Assembly (NCBI GenBank): GCA_946811695.1
Contig: OX328132.1
Coordinates: 124,131,406 to 124,195,405 of the forward strand
Direction: 5' to 3'
From: Gonocerus acuteangulatus
Taxonomy: Eukaryota > Arthropoda > Insecta > Hemiptera > Coreidae
Length of the DNA stretch: 64,000 nt
In this document: one piece after another, positions 43,218-52,974 of the stretch
Position numbering within the stretch: the stretch's first letter is position 1
Layout: every line of letters starts with the position of its first letter
Notes under the pieces: generated by a model
Database searches by the model: none
Told to the model about the DNA's origin: nothing
The model's input: only the letters and a program-made list of their open reading frames with translations
Program-made: the position numbers and the translations under genes

Positions 43218-43883
43218 TTAATTAATAATGCACACTTGTGTAAATAAAATCATGTAAAAACACATACATATTTATCCTGATTAAATCCTCGTATGACTTT
43301 CTAATCTTTCTCATTGTTGCAACGAGGTTGAAATATTTTAAAACACCAAGTACAAAATTTATCGAAACACTCTCTTCTATTCTAAAAGCTAATAAATAAT
43401 CAAGGAAAAAAGGCGTTTTCTTTCACAATACTGTATGAAACCCACCATTTCATTCACCTTTCAGAAGCCAGACTTTACGAAAATAACGGCCTTGTAAGTC
43501 ACAAAATTTCAACAAAAATTAATTTTATTTATGTCTACTAGTTTCTGGCAAACTTCACAGACAAACTTTTCTTATACATAGTAGTCTTCGTCTAATAACT
43601 TAGACCAAAACAAACAAAAAATAAATTAAAGGCATTTTAAAATGTTAAGGGAACAATGACCAGCCATGGCCAGAAACCTATCTCTACCTCTCAGTCCTCC
43701 CCCCCCCCTTATATACGCCCATGATGTAAATTGTTCTTAAAACCTTAGGTTTTATCCCAACGAGTTAGGCTGCATCTACATTGGGTCTGCATTTCTCCCT
43801 ATCCGATCCAATCCGATTTCGTTTGACCGACAATGGCCGACAGCGGCTGACGTGAGTGCCTACATCGGTCCCGACTCGATCAC
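43218..43883. other. unassigned sequence with a transposon-end fragment
   Basis: At 43699-43723 the CCCCCCCTTATATACGCCCA stretch is another GGGCGTATATA-type end. No gene. Confidence 0.4.
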
Positions 43884-44171
43884 ATCTTATTTAAGTAAAG
43901 ATGGAATGGTTGGGATTCGGCTAAATAAACCTCAATATGATTTTGTTTTAAAAAATCTATATTTCGGACGTTTCGGCTACTCATTGGTAGCCTTCGTCAA
44001 CAATAGAAATGCCGAACGGCAGAGGAAGACCAAGGTTGGCAATTAAGTAACCATTGTAGAGTGTCTAAAAGACCCTTTAGACACTCTACAATGTGTTGAG
44101 TGTCTTACTAAGAATACTTATAAATATTTCTGTAATTAATATATGCGTGTTTTTGTGAAAATTGTAGATGC

Positions 44172-44215
44172 ACTGACGATGAGAACCATGTTCTCGAAAA
44201 GCTTTTGCTAATAAA
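44172..44215 (+). ncRNA. second, divergent hammerhead-like motif
   Basis: CTGACGA, hairpin GAGAACCATGTTCTC, GAAAAGC, then a TTTT loop and GCTAAT. The order CUGANGA, stem II, GAAA, short stem III fits a hammerhead, but the base expected to be U before the cleavage site is A, so it may be inactive. It lies between the PLE arms. Confidence 0.4.
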
Positions 44216-44357
44216 TACTTTGAAAAACAGTGGAGAGACATTATTTTTCTACCTTCTACGAAATCGAGAACTCCACAAATAACGCTGCATACATCACTCT
44301 ACAATGGTTACTTAATTGCCAACCTTGGTCTTCCTCTGCCGCTCGGCATTTCTATTG

Positions 44358-44391
44358 CTGACGAAGGCTACCAATGAGTAGCCGAAACGTC
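44358..44391 (+). ncRNA. small hammerhead-ribozyme-like motif
   Basis: CTGACGA, A, GGCTAC-CAATGA-GTAGCC, GAAACGTC, the same as the motif at 26222-26255. Confidence 0.65.
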
Positions 44392-44509
44392 CGAAATATA
44401 GATTTTTTTAAAACAAAATCATATTGAGGTTTATTTAGCCGAATCCCAACCATTCCATCTTTACTTATCACCTCGACGGCTAACTATCTAATCATCAAGA
44501 TCTTATTTA

Positions 44510-44910
44510 GTCACAGCACGTCAGTAATGGCCTCGTAGTGAAGTGAAAATGAGAAATAAATTTAAGAAATACCACCTAATAAGCATAGAAACCTTCCATT
44601 ACCTTGTTGGAGGTATGAAGGAGGAGTTGGGAGGCCAATCGATCTTCTGGAAGCATATGAGTCTCGAAAAAATAAATCTTAGTGTTACTGTTAAGTTTTA
44701 ACTGTTACACTACGATAAGAGAAGCATTATTCATATTTTAATATTATGTATAAGATAGGTGGCTAGAAGGTTATAAGCACTGGAAAGTTATAAACATCGG
44801 AAGGTTATAAACATTGGATGGTTATAAACATCTTTCCACGTAATTTAATAAACAGGGGAAACAAAAAAAAAATGTGAGGTTACAAAGTTGTTCTAAATTT
44901 TATTAGGTTT

Positions 44911-44950
<40 letters not shown>

Positions 44951-45029
44951 GGGCTGTAGACCTTTTTGAAACACATTATGTCGTTTGGCGCCATTTTGCT
45001 TCGTTGGTCCGAAATCGGCCTATGACCGT
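44510..45029. other. unassigned sequence with poly-A tract
   Basis: Includes a short repeat of GGTTATAAACAT words (44770-44830) and a 35-A run (44912-44946), possibly the tail of an unrecognised retroelement. No gene. Confidence 0.35.
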
Positions 45030-45697
45030 TTAACAAAATGACTAAAACCCTATAACATATTGAAGAAAAAGCATAAATACAAATTATGAACTCATTTTAA
45101 AAGGGGAAAAAGCAAGTTAAAATTTCTAGAAATGAACATTATTTTGGAAAATTGTTTGCAACAACATGCACTTTTAAATTATCAAACGTGAAATGACACC
45201 GGTCTGATCTCATGAGGGGAGTATATAGTGGTGGGATCACCGATCAGGCCCATTTTTTTTCTGGTGATTTTGCAGCGAAAAGTAGTGGACAAGTGTCCGA
45301 GCGTTTCGTCCAATTCGCCTTAGGAGCAAAGAAATAAAATAAAATAGATGGAAAATTCATTATTTTATATCTCGGGGCAGAAAATCATATCGACATGATT
45401 CGTTCACTAATTCATTTGTTTTAGAGATTTATTAAAGGAATAATACAATTGTTAAACAATAATTTGTTATAGTATTTTTTTTTCCTAGACCATTAGCGCC
45501 GGGGAGGCATGGCTGCCAGCCACCTTTGCTTCCTGCAATTAGAAAAGACACAGTGATCTAGACTCAATGGGTAAAGCATTATTTTCTTTCTCGGTTTCTC
45601 CTTTATTTTTTCAATTACAAAAAAAAAAAAAAAAAGAATATCAAAATATATAGCAAAAATATGTATTTATGGCATAATATGTAAAAATATTTTTTAA
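45030..45697 (+). repeat. family R2 interspersed repeat, copy 2 (left part)
   Basis: Matches 29685-30410. It is interrupted by a SINE and resumes at 48430-48570 (ATATGGATTTTTGTAAAAAT onward). Confidence 0.65.
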
Positions 45698-45754
45698 GGG
45701 GACTAACGCTTTAGATTCATATGCGGGAGATGGTGGGTTCGATTCCCACCGGCG
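45698..45754 (+). mobile_element. SINE-A head, separated from its body by a transposon
   Basis: GATTCATATGCGGGAGATGG, then B-box GGTTCGATTCC and CCACCGGCG. The remainder of the same SINE (GCAGGAATTTTCTCATC to the A tail) is at 48338-48429. The two halves are split by the element 45755-48332. Confidence 0.85.
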
Positions 45755-46052
45755 CACAGTGTAGTGAGGATTATGGACAAAAATCATTAGCTACTAGTTA
45801 TTTTCAAATAAACATTTTTATTAATTGAAATCAACTCAAAAGGAGGTAACAATAGTATAATAATGTATACTATACGGCTATAATAATATTAATTGTAATA
45901 TTTGTAATATTAATAGAAATAATATAGCAGGTAATATTATTAATAACAATATTATAAAATATATTATAACGGTAACATATAATGTAGTAATAGTATAGTA
46001 GTAAATTATACTTATAGCAATATTGCCATAGAATAATAATATTTTACCATTT

Positions 46053-46438
46053 CTATGAAATTATTAAATAATTTCTTAATTCCGAGTCTGAATCGTTTTT
46101 GGATTCTTGAGAATGTAAACTTATATCGAACCCAATATCTATTTGATTATTAATGTCATCCTCTATTATACATTCATTAAAGTCTGGACTGATTTGTCTT
46201 TGCCTTTTTACATTTTTTCTCCGTAAAGAACGCTCTCCAGATATCAGAAGAACCCGGCGCTTTTTCGATCTCTCACACAACGCTGTAAACTCTTTTTATG
46301 TCTGCCTCTAAGGAAGCCGGAAGGGCCATCAGGGCGTGAATATCTTTTTTTTTGATAAAAATTAATAACAATTTCTTCTAAGTTGATATATTGTTTCAAC
46401 CAGTATTTATATAAGAGTTTTTTCTCTGCGGTGAACAC
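46053..46438 (-). pseudogene. broken minus-strand frame inside the Transib-like element
   Basis: Two overlapping minus-strand frames (46244-46438 and 46053-46280) together give a basic stretch (ERSKKRRVL, LRRKNVKRQR) followed by an acidic, serine-rich tail. Further minus-strand coding-like sequence with stops lies at 46450-46760. This could be the decayed N-terminal part of the element's protein. No catalytic motif is visible, and the family cannot be named from what remains. Confidence 0.3.
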
Positions 46439-46865
46439 GTTCCCACATTTTTTACATATAATATAGGACTAAACTGGCAGTCTTTTTAATATTGCTTAAT
46501 ATTTCTTTAGGAGCATCCTGCAGATTAAATTGAATCATTTGCCCAAGGATTAATACCGTTATCTTGGATTTATCCACATTTTTTCAAATTTGGAAGAAAA
46601 AATAAATTGTATTATGTGATGGATCTAAAAAATAAAAATCTTTGGAATCGGCAAATTTCGGCAAACTAAATTGCCCTCCTAACTTGGGATGTTTTCAGAT
46701 GAAGTTTTTTTGCTATGGTCTATCAAAATTTTATACTTAAGAAAAATGTCAAAGATCCATGAAGGATAATTCAGGATAAATAATAATGGAGTAATTACCC
46801 GTAATCAATTATATCAGATAAAAAAGGAATAGTTTTGATGTAATTTCCTTCGGATGACTTAATAA

Positions 46866-47912
46866 AAGTCCGTCACGCAGGAGCTGCATAACTAAGCACT
46901 TTCCTCAGAATTTGGGTAGTGTAGACTGCTTTCCAGAACAATTTGCTTAAAATATCCTACATAAATAAAATAAAAACGTGAATAGTTCTCATTTTGTAAT
47001 GAGTAACTGATCAATTATTAATTTGCATCCAGAGTTATGTTTACACATGGTACCTACTACACTACGTAATAAATACAAAAATCCTCATATTATCGTATTT
47101 TGATCTAACGCAGGAACAGGATACAGTCACTCTAGTGGTAGAAAGCGCTCCTTGCGGCGGCTTTGTGAACCTACGTCTGCCGGCTTTTCTATTCAAATAT
47201 ATTACAAATTAAACCCCCGCTTTCCGATTGACCGATTCAGCTCATTTTTACAACACTTGTTTCTCATGAGTTACCCACGACGTATACAGCGTTTCGTTAC
47301 AATACAGCAGAAATTACGACCGGTATGAGTATATTAGGAATTTGGGTCCGGAGTAAACCCCCCCCCCTTCTAATGAACCGATTTAGTTTCTTTTTACAAC
47401 ACATATTTACCTGTAGATTACCACTACGAATACTGAGTTTCGTCGAAATATACCAAAAATCACGGCTGGTAGTGGCGAATTGGTAATGTGGGTCTGGAGT
47501 AAACCCCCCCTCCTAATGAACCGATTTCGTTTATTTTTACAACACATATTTACCTGTGGATTAGCACTACGAATACCGAGTTTCGTCGAAATATACCAAA
47601 AATCACGGCTGGTAGTGGCGAATTGGTATTGTGGGTCCGGAGTAAACCCCCCCTTCTAATGAACCGATTTAGTTCATTTTTATATCTCACTTTTCTCTCT
47701 ATATTAACACTACGAATACCAAGTTTCGTTGAAATATAACAAATATTACAGCTGACATAGTCAAATAAGTGTTTTGGGTTTGGGGTAAACCCCCCCTTCC
47801 GGTGGACCGACTTTGGTGGTTAACGAACTCGTTCAATCGTTTGCTAATTGAATGCTATATACCAAGTTTCGTGACGAAAAAACAAAAACTCTGGCCGCTA
47901 TCGTGTTAACAG

Positions 47913-47961
<49 letters not shown>

Positions 47962-48105
47962 TATATATAAATTTTAACGGGGGTCATTTTCGGTGTCTAC
48001 TAGGTAGGATCGATAAAGATTTGAAGAAATTTTTCAAAAATTCCGTCATGAGTCCAACCTCAATAGCTACTTTCCTTCGGAGGAAAGTGCTAAAAACACT
48101 GTCCT
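46866..48105 (+). mobile_element. family R3 element, plus copy
   Basis: Right end TCCGTCACGCAGGAGCTGCA (46871), then ACTAAGCACTTTCCTCAG. Five or so units of about 125 bp (47210-47880) with GTAAACCCCCCC, TTCTAATGAACCGATT and CGAAATATACC. (TA)n at 47920-47966. The left end at 48030-48105 has a hairpin CTTTCCTTCGGAGGAAAG. Both ends correspond in layout to family S. Copies or fragments: 10640-11515, 16727-16795, 54480-54760. Confidence 0.65.
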
Positions 48106-48337
48106 ATCTTCAACGAGAGGGGCTCAAACTGATTGTTGGTATGAAACAGGTTTTAAAGAATTTGCCATGTTTATAATACTGCTAATGTGTTTGTTGATCA
48201 AAATAAAACTAATATTTATTAGTTTTATACGATTTTAATTCCTTGAATAGTTTCTAAACTTAGCTAGAGGATTAAAAATTAAATATAAGAAAACAAAAAT
48301 TTAGGTTTTTATCCATTGGACGTTACACTGTGCGGCG

Positions 48338-48570
48338 GCAGGAATTTTCTCATCTCATGGCTCATACGGAAAATTTTTCGCTGCACCCTGGATGCCGGTG
48401 TTAATGGCCTAGACGTCAAAAAAAAAAAATAATATATGGATTTTTGTAAAAATATGTAAACATATGTAAAATAAACACCTGTTTAAATGCTTTAAAATCA
48501 CTTAAAACGTGCAAAAACTGTTACGATTTAAAAATCATAAAAAAATATGTAAATACAATAACATCCGTTC
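48338..48570 (+). mobile_element. SINE-A body and tail, then resumed R2 repeat
   Basis: 48338-48429 is the SINE-A body (GCAGGAATTTTC, GCTGCACCCTGGATGCCGG) and a short A tail. From 48430 the interrupted R2 copy resumes. Confidence 0.75.
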
Positions 48571-48708
48571 CCTAATTATTAGCAAAGTCTGCAATCTCTA
48601 GGTCTGCACGCCACATGGGGAGAAACCACTTTTTTCACCACTAGGGAATAGTAATGAAGACCAAAGAAGAAATGATGAAGAAGAAATGCTAGGAAGAGAA
48701 AAGGCAAC

Positions 48709-49075
48709 GTGAACCGACCAGAAGAATATTCACAGCAGGGGCAACTAAATATAACACGTGTGAAGGAGTTGGAGAGGGTGGGTGGGGGGGGGAGGAAGTT
48801 GGTGGGGGTAGCTTCCTTCGGCCAAAGGGATACAAGGAGTCATCTTAGCGCGTTTCCGCTCATATCTCTAATCCCATCAGTAAAGGCCACGTGAACCGAC
48901 CAGAAGAAGTATTCACAGCAGGGGCAACTAAATATAACACGTGTGAAGGAGTTGGAGAGGGTGGGTGGCGGGGGGGGAGGAAGTTGGTGGGGGTAGCTTC
49001 CTTCGGCCAAAGGGATACAAGAAGGAGTAATCTTAGCGAGTTTTCGTTCATATCTCTAATCCCATCAGTAAAAGA
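48709..49075. repeat. 182-bp tandem duplication
   Basis: Two copies starting GTGAACCGACCAGAAGAA at about 48709 and 48891, each with a G-rich stretch (GGGTGGNGGGGGGG) and ending in a family S-like right end (ATCTTAGCGCGTTTCCG, then CATATCTCTAATCCC). Confidence 0.92.
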
Positions 49076-49291
49076 ATAGAAGCACTTATTGATAGGCTTT
49101 AAACGTTCGTCAAAAATGTAAAATTACATTTATAACAGAAGTAAGATTTTAGGCGCCACAACAGGAATGCCTACAGCTTAGGCTTAGTTTCCTAAACTGA
49201 AATTATTCCATTCTATTTCTCAACGATAGCTCCTGGACACAATATAACCAATACGTTCCTCATGTTTTACCTTGATTTACTAAAATACTCA

Positions 49292-50323
49292 TTTTAGCGC
49301 AGTTCTTCCCTTCCGCCATGGGGAGGAAACCCGCTTATGAGGTTGACCTCATCACGCAATCCGGAACTGCTGACTAAAAAAGTTTACGTTTCAGGACCCA
49401 TAGATCTCGAAAATAACGAGGATTCATATTTGTGTACATGGTCCGATTTTTATGAAATGTGGTACAAAAAGAAGAAATTCGTGCGAAACAATTTGGAACG
49501 CTTACGTTTTCGAGTTGAAACCATTAGCAATATCTGTAAGGGTGCGTTTACATCTGACACTTCTCGCAGGATATAGTCGATTATAATAATTATGAAAATT
49601 ATCTATTGCACACCTGAGATATATTTTCTTTGAGAAGTGTCAAATCAAACGGCCTCTTTTTGCTCCTGATAGAAATATATATCTCAGAAATAAATTGTTT
49701 GCAGTTCACATTAGACACAATTTCTGTCTGATATAAATATCCTGCAATAACTATTTGATGTAAATGCACCCTTATTGCTCCTGATAGAAATATGTATCTC
49801 AGAAATAAATTGTTTGCAGTTTACATTAGACACAATTTCTGTCTGACATAAATATCCTGCAATAACTATCAGATGTAAACGCACCCTTATTGCTCCTGAT
49901 AGAAATATATATCTCAGAAATAAATTGTTTGCAGTTTACATTAGTCATAATTACTGTCTGACATAAATATCCTGCAATAACTATCAGATGTAAACGCACC
50001 CTAAACGTTTTCGAGAACATTGATACAAATACTTTCCCAAATTAATTTTAAGTATAGGAATTTAGAAACAATTGATTCAGTTTAACTTGTTCCAGACGTT
50101 CGGCATCTGATACTGGGTGACAGAGGATGGACTGATTTCCGCTTACGATACCGTCAGTTTCCTGTTCTGGCGCCTTAAATCTTCCTTCTCTTTGAGATAT
50201 AATGATAAATTTGTCACGACAGATCAAAACCTACCAATAACTGCTTCTATTCCTATGCTAATGTCACTAGAGATATGAACGTAACCGCGCTAAGATGACG
50301 CAGTTCCTGCGAGTCGGACTTTT
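49292..50323 (+). mobile_element. family S DNA element S10, interrupted
   Basis: Left end hairpin (TTTTAGCGCAGTTCTTCCC against GGGGAGGAAACCCGC) and right end GTAACCGCGCTAAGATGACG, then TCCTGCGAGTCGGAC. It carries a Harbinger-like MITE at 49540-50001. Confidence 0.72.
49540..50001. mobile_element. PIF/Harbinger-like MITE with TAA duplication
   Basis: Perfect 18-bp TIR GGGTGCGTTTACATCTGA at both ends, flanked by TAA (49537-49539 and 50002-50004), the 3-bp duplication typical of PIF/Harbinger. The 462-bp interior is largely three 115-bp tandem units (49655-50001) whose right edge includes the TIR itself (AGATGTAAACGCACCC appears at each unit end), so the terminal sequence has been amplified internally. 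Confidence 0.75.
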
Positions 50324-51480
50324 ATGTTAAATGCAAGTAAGAACAAAATAACCAATTTAAAAGATAAGTAAACAGACAAAAGCCCGTTCAAAATAACAGA
50401 CAATTAACTTATTTCGCCGAATGACCTCACCTCATCGAAAATTATTTCACAACGATTTTTGAGAATTTTTTTTATTTATTTAGTATTTATTTATTTGAAA
50501 TCTGTACAGGTTAACAGTACAATGATCAAGTATGTTGATGCAGATATTTTATGTACAAGTTCACAAAACTGGCAAAAGTAAAATAAAAATAAAAAAAAAA
50601 TACAAATTTGAAAGAAGCCAACCAATGTTGGCACTCCCAGAGGTGTCTCAATAAATATTTTATTGATCATGAAAAGATCAGGCAAGTAAATTGTCTCGGG
50701 GCCACTGTCTCTTAAGCCGCCTGGGAGGATTGTCTGGATGGGATTGGGAAGATAAGGATTGACCTTCAAGATTAGGATGGTGAGACAATTTGGAGTGGAA
50801 CGTTTGGAAACGGGTTCTTTGTTGAGAATTAAGTAAGCTTTCGAATGGTTACATTCCACTTACCTCGATTTCTCAACTCTTTTTGAGATTTTTAAAAAAT
50901 GTACCAAAATCCGAAAACTATTCATGTATGTTAATTATGTTTTTTTATTTCAAACACTCCCTTATATCCAAACGCTATTCCATTTAAATATGTTAGATTA
51001 TATGAATGACAAACGTCTAGAACAAGCTCCAACTGAATCAATCGTTTCTCATTTCCCCAACTGAATCAATCGTTTCTCATTTCCCCAACTGAAAATTAGT
51101 TGCGAAAGTTACTTGCATCAATTTATTTCGTAAACGGTTACAGATTTCGCATTAAACATAGTTTTTTTTTTTCGTTTTCTTACGACACAGAACCTATAAA
51201 AAGTGTATCTAGAAGATGATCAACAAATGTCCGTAAACGCAACGATTATTTTTGCGAGAATTTCGCTTGTACAATAGTGTTTCGGTGGGCGGATTCTGCT
51301 GGTTAACGGACTCGACCTTTGAAATTAGACAAATTATTTTTGTACCAAATTTGTGGCACAATAGGCCTTGTTGGCCTCGGTGCAGCTCCCTCTATCTGGG
51401 CGTTTGTACCAAATTTCATCATCGTCGGTCCATTTTTGAACTTCTGAGGGAGCGAACAGACTTATGTACTTTTTATGTCA
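50324..51480 (-). mobile_element. family S DNA element S11, interrupted, sharing the S10 right end
   Basis: Family S body in minus orientation (AGTAAGCTTTCGAATGGTTA at 50832; AAACGGTTACAGATTTCGC near 51132). It lies tail-to-tail with S10. A 39-bp unit (CAACTGAATCAATCGTTTCT) is duplicated at 51025-51090. The left end is missing. Confidence 0.6.
50468..50821 (-). mobile_element. Jockey-like LINE, 3' fragment with 9-bp target duplication
   Basis: A 354-bp 3' end of the same LINE family as 56900-57698, in minus orientation (NPPRRLKRQWPRDNLLA-type coding end, then the 3' UTR with CATCAACATACTTGATCATT). It is flanked by TTGAGAATT at 50459-50467 and 50822-50830, giving a clean target duplication in S11. 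The 5' end is truncated. The 122-codon minus-strand frame over it is an out-of-phase reading. Confidence 0.88.
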
Positions 51481-51817
51481 CTTTATTCTAGACGCAACTT
51501 TTGTCTTAAATATATTAGAAACTCGAATATGTCTTAAAATACAGGAAACCCATGAGAAAACTAGTTTTACTGTAGTCAATGGGTGTTATTGCCTAGCAGT
51601 TCTCACCTCTTAAACCCCAACCCAACCCAACCAATCTACTGATTCCAATCTACCAACTTAAATTCGAAGTGTTTTGTGAAGTCCTTCGTGAGAAATGGAT
51701 GATCATGAACTTCTCATGTCTATTGATGATTTTTTTTTCCCCGAATGCACACTTACTTAACACAAAATGAAACCAAAGTTTAACCATCCTTGTTTAATTT
51801 CAAACGTGTAGATAGTA
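51481..51817. other. unassigned spacer
   Basis: No gene or clear repeat between S11 and the large palindrome. Confidence 0.4.
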
Positions 51818-52495
51818 CCCCAAAAAAAAAACATAAATGTGAAATAGAGGCCAAGTTCCTCCCCCACAAAGAAACACCTTACCATCCTACACTCCAAAAA
51901 AGTAGTATGAGTTGGTGTATTAAGTGTACCATATTTTCAACCAAAAATATTTGCCAATACAAGAGATGATAAAAGAAATAAATGTCCAAGTTCATTACTT
52001 GGAATACCTCATAGTTACTTACTAAGAACAGTAAAGACACTTCAACTGGCCTTTAAAAACAACAATAAAAGTACTTATATCCAGGTACTAAAATATCACT
52101 TTCCTCAACCAGGTATATTCTTAAACTTGGCAATGTTTAGTTTTCTCTCTAAAGATAATTTCGGCAAAAATAAAACATTGCCAAGTTTAAGAATATACCT
52201 GGTTGAGGAAAGTGATATTTTAGTACCTGGATATAAGTACTTTTATTGTTGTTTTTAAAGGCCAGTTGAAGTGTCTTTAATGTTCTTAGTAAGTAACTAT
52301 GAGGTATTCCAAGTAATGAACTTGGACATTTCTTTCTTGTATCATCTCTTGTATTGGCAAATATTTTTGGTTGAAAATATGGTACACTTAATACACCAAC
52401 TCATACTACTTTTTTGGAGTGTAGGATGGTAAGGTGTTTTTCTTTGTGGGGGAGGAACTTGGCCTCTATTTCACATTTATGTTTTTTTTTTGGGG
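51818..52495. repeat. 678-bp near-perfect palindrome (fold-back element)
   Basis: Left arm 51818-52138 and right arm 52173-52495 are near-perfect complements (arms about 321 bp, loop about 34 bp). Ends are CCCCAAAAAAAAA. A transcript would form a hairpin of some 320 bp. No frame or target duplication was identified. Confidence 0.93.
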
Positions 52496-52667
52496 ATCTC
52501 ATTACTTTTTTCTAAGTTTTAATTAAAATTTAGTTGTCGCATACCTACTGGCTTTTGTGCTTCATATAAAACCAGGGTCTTTGGATTCTGCATAAAGTTC
52601 TCCTTACTGCTTGATATTTGATACCAATAATCAACCTACATACATCTAATCACTTGACTAGAAAAGT

Positions 52668-52915
52668 TAGAAGCTCTTCCAAATGACATTACTCTAGAGG
52701 ACAAATTGGTTGCTGTCTTAACTAAACTATTACCCTGTAAAACACAGGAACCTTATCCCGAGGATAAAGATCACAATAGGGAAAGTGTAGAAGGCCTTCA
52801 AGAAAAAGATAAGAACAAAGACGATACATTTTGGGTTTGTGATTCTAAACTTTGTAACTTAGATGACTCGACTTTGAAAAACTTAGTATCTGGTTTCAAG
52901 AATATTATGCAGTAA
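52668..52915 (+). pseudogene. orphan coding-like segment, possible terminal exon
   Basis: An 80-odd codon frame starts after a TGA near 52665 and ends TAA at 52915. The peptide (for example TLEDKLVAVLTKLLPCKTQE, then DDTFWVCDSKLCNLDDSTL) has a balanced composition unlike the surrounding repeat-derived frames. TTGACTAG just upstream (about 52655-52662) could be a splice acceptor. No domain is recognised. It could be the last exon of a host gene, a transposon remnant or chance. Confidence 0.3.
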
Positions 52916-52974
52916 CCCCTACGACTTTATTTACTTCATTTAAGACAGAAGTCACAACTCTTGTTGTTAAGATG

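Larger units (their letters stand above)
43894..44499. mobile_element. palindromic Penelope-like insertion (606 bp) with 10-bp target duplication
   Basis: Head-to-head PLE ends flanked by ATCTTATTTA at 43884-43893 and 44500-44509. Left arm about 43894-44070, right arm about 44303-44499. Between them lies about 230 bp of further PLE-like DNA, preceded by a hairpin (TAGAGTGTCTAAA against TTTAGACACTCTA, 44057-44087). The left hammerhead-like motif (43967-44000) has C-to-T at its first base (TTGACGA); the right one is intact. Confidence 0.8.
45755..48332. mobile_element. Transib/RAG-like DNA transposon (CACAGTG ends, CGGCG duplication)
   Basis: Both ends begin CACAGTGTA (45755-45763 and, inverted, 48324-48332). 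Each is flanked by CGGCG (45750-45754 and 48333-48337). The uninterrupted SINE-A consensus at this point has one CGGCG (CCACCGGCGGCAGG), so CGGCG is a genuine 5-bp target duplication. Transib transposons, relatives of the RAG1 recombinase, start with CAC heptamers like the V(D)J recombination signal CACAGTG and duplicate 5-bp GC-rich sites such as CGGCG. The TIR identity is only 9 bp. A family R3 element is nested at 46866-48105, leaving about 1.3 kb of own sequence with a broken minus-strand frame. CACTA/CMC elements also start CACT but make 2-3-bp duplications, so they fit less well. Confidence 0.72.

Noticed and set aside
51818..52495. Reading the large palindrome as a microRNA precursor
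   Set aside because: Arms above 300 bp are far longer than a pre-miRNA, and no conserved short stem stands out. A fold-back element is simpler.
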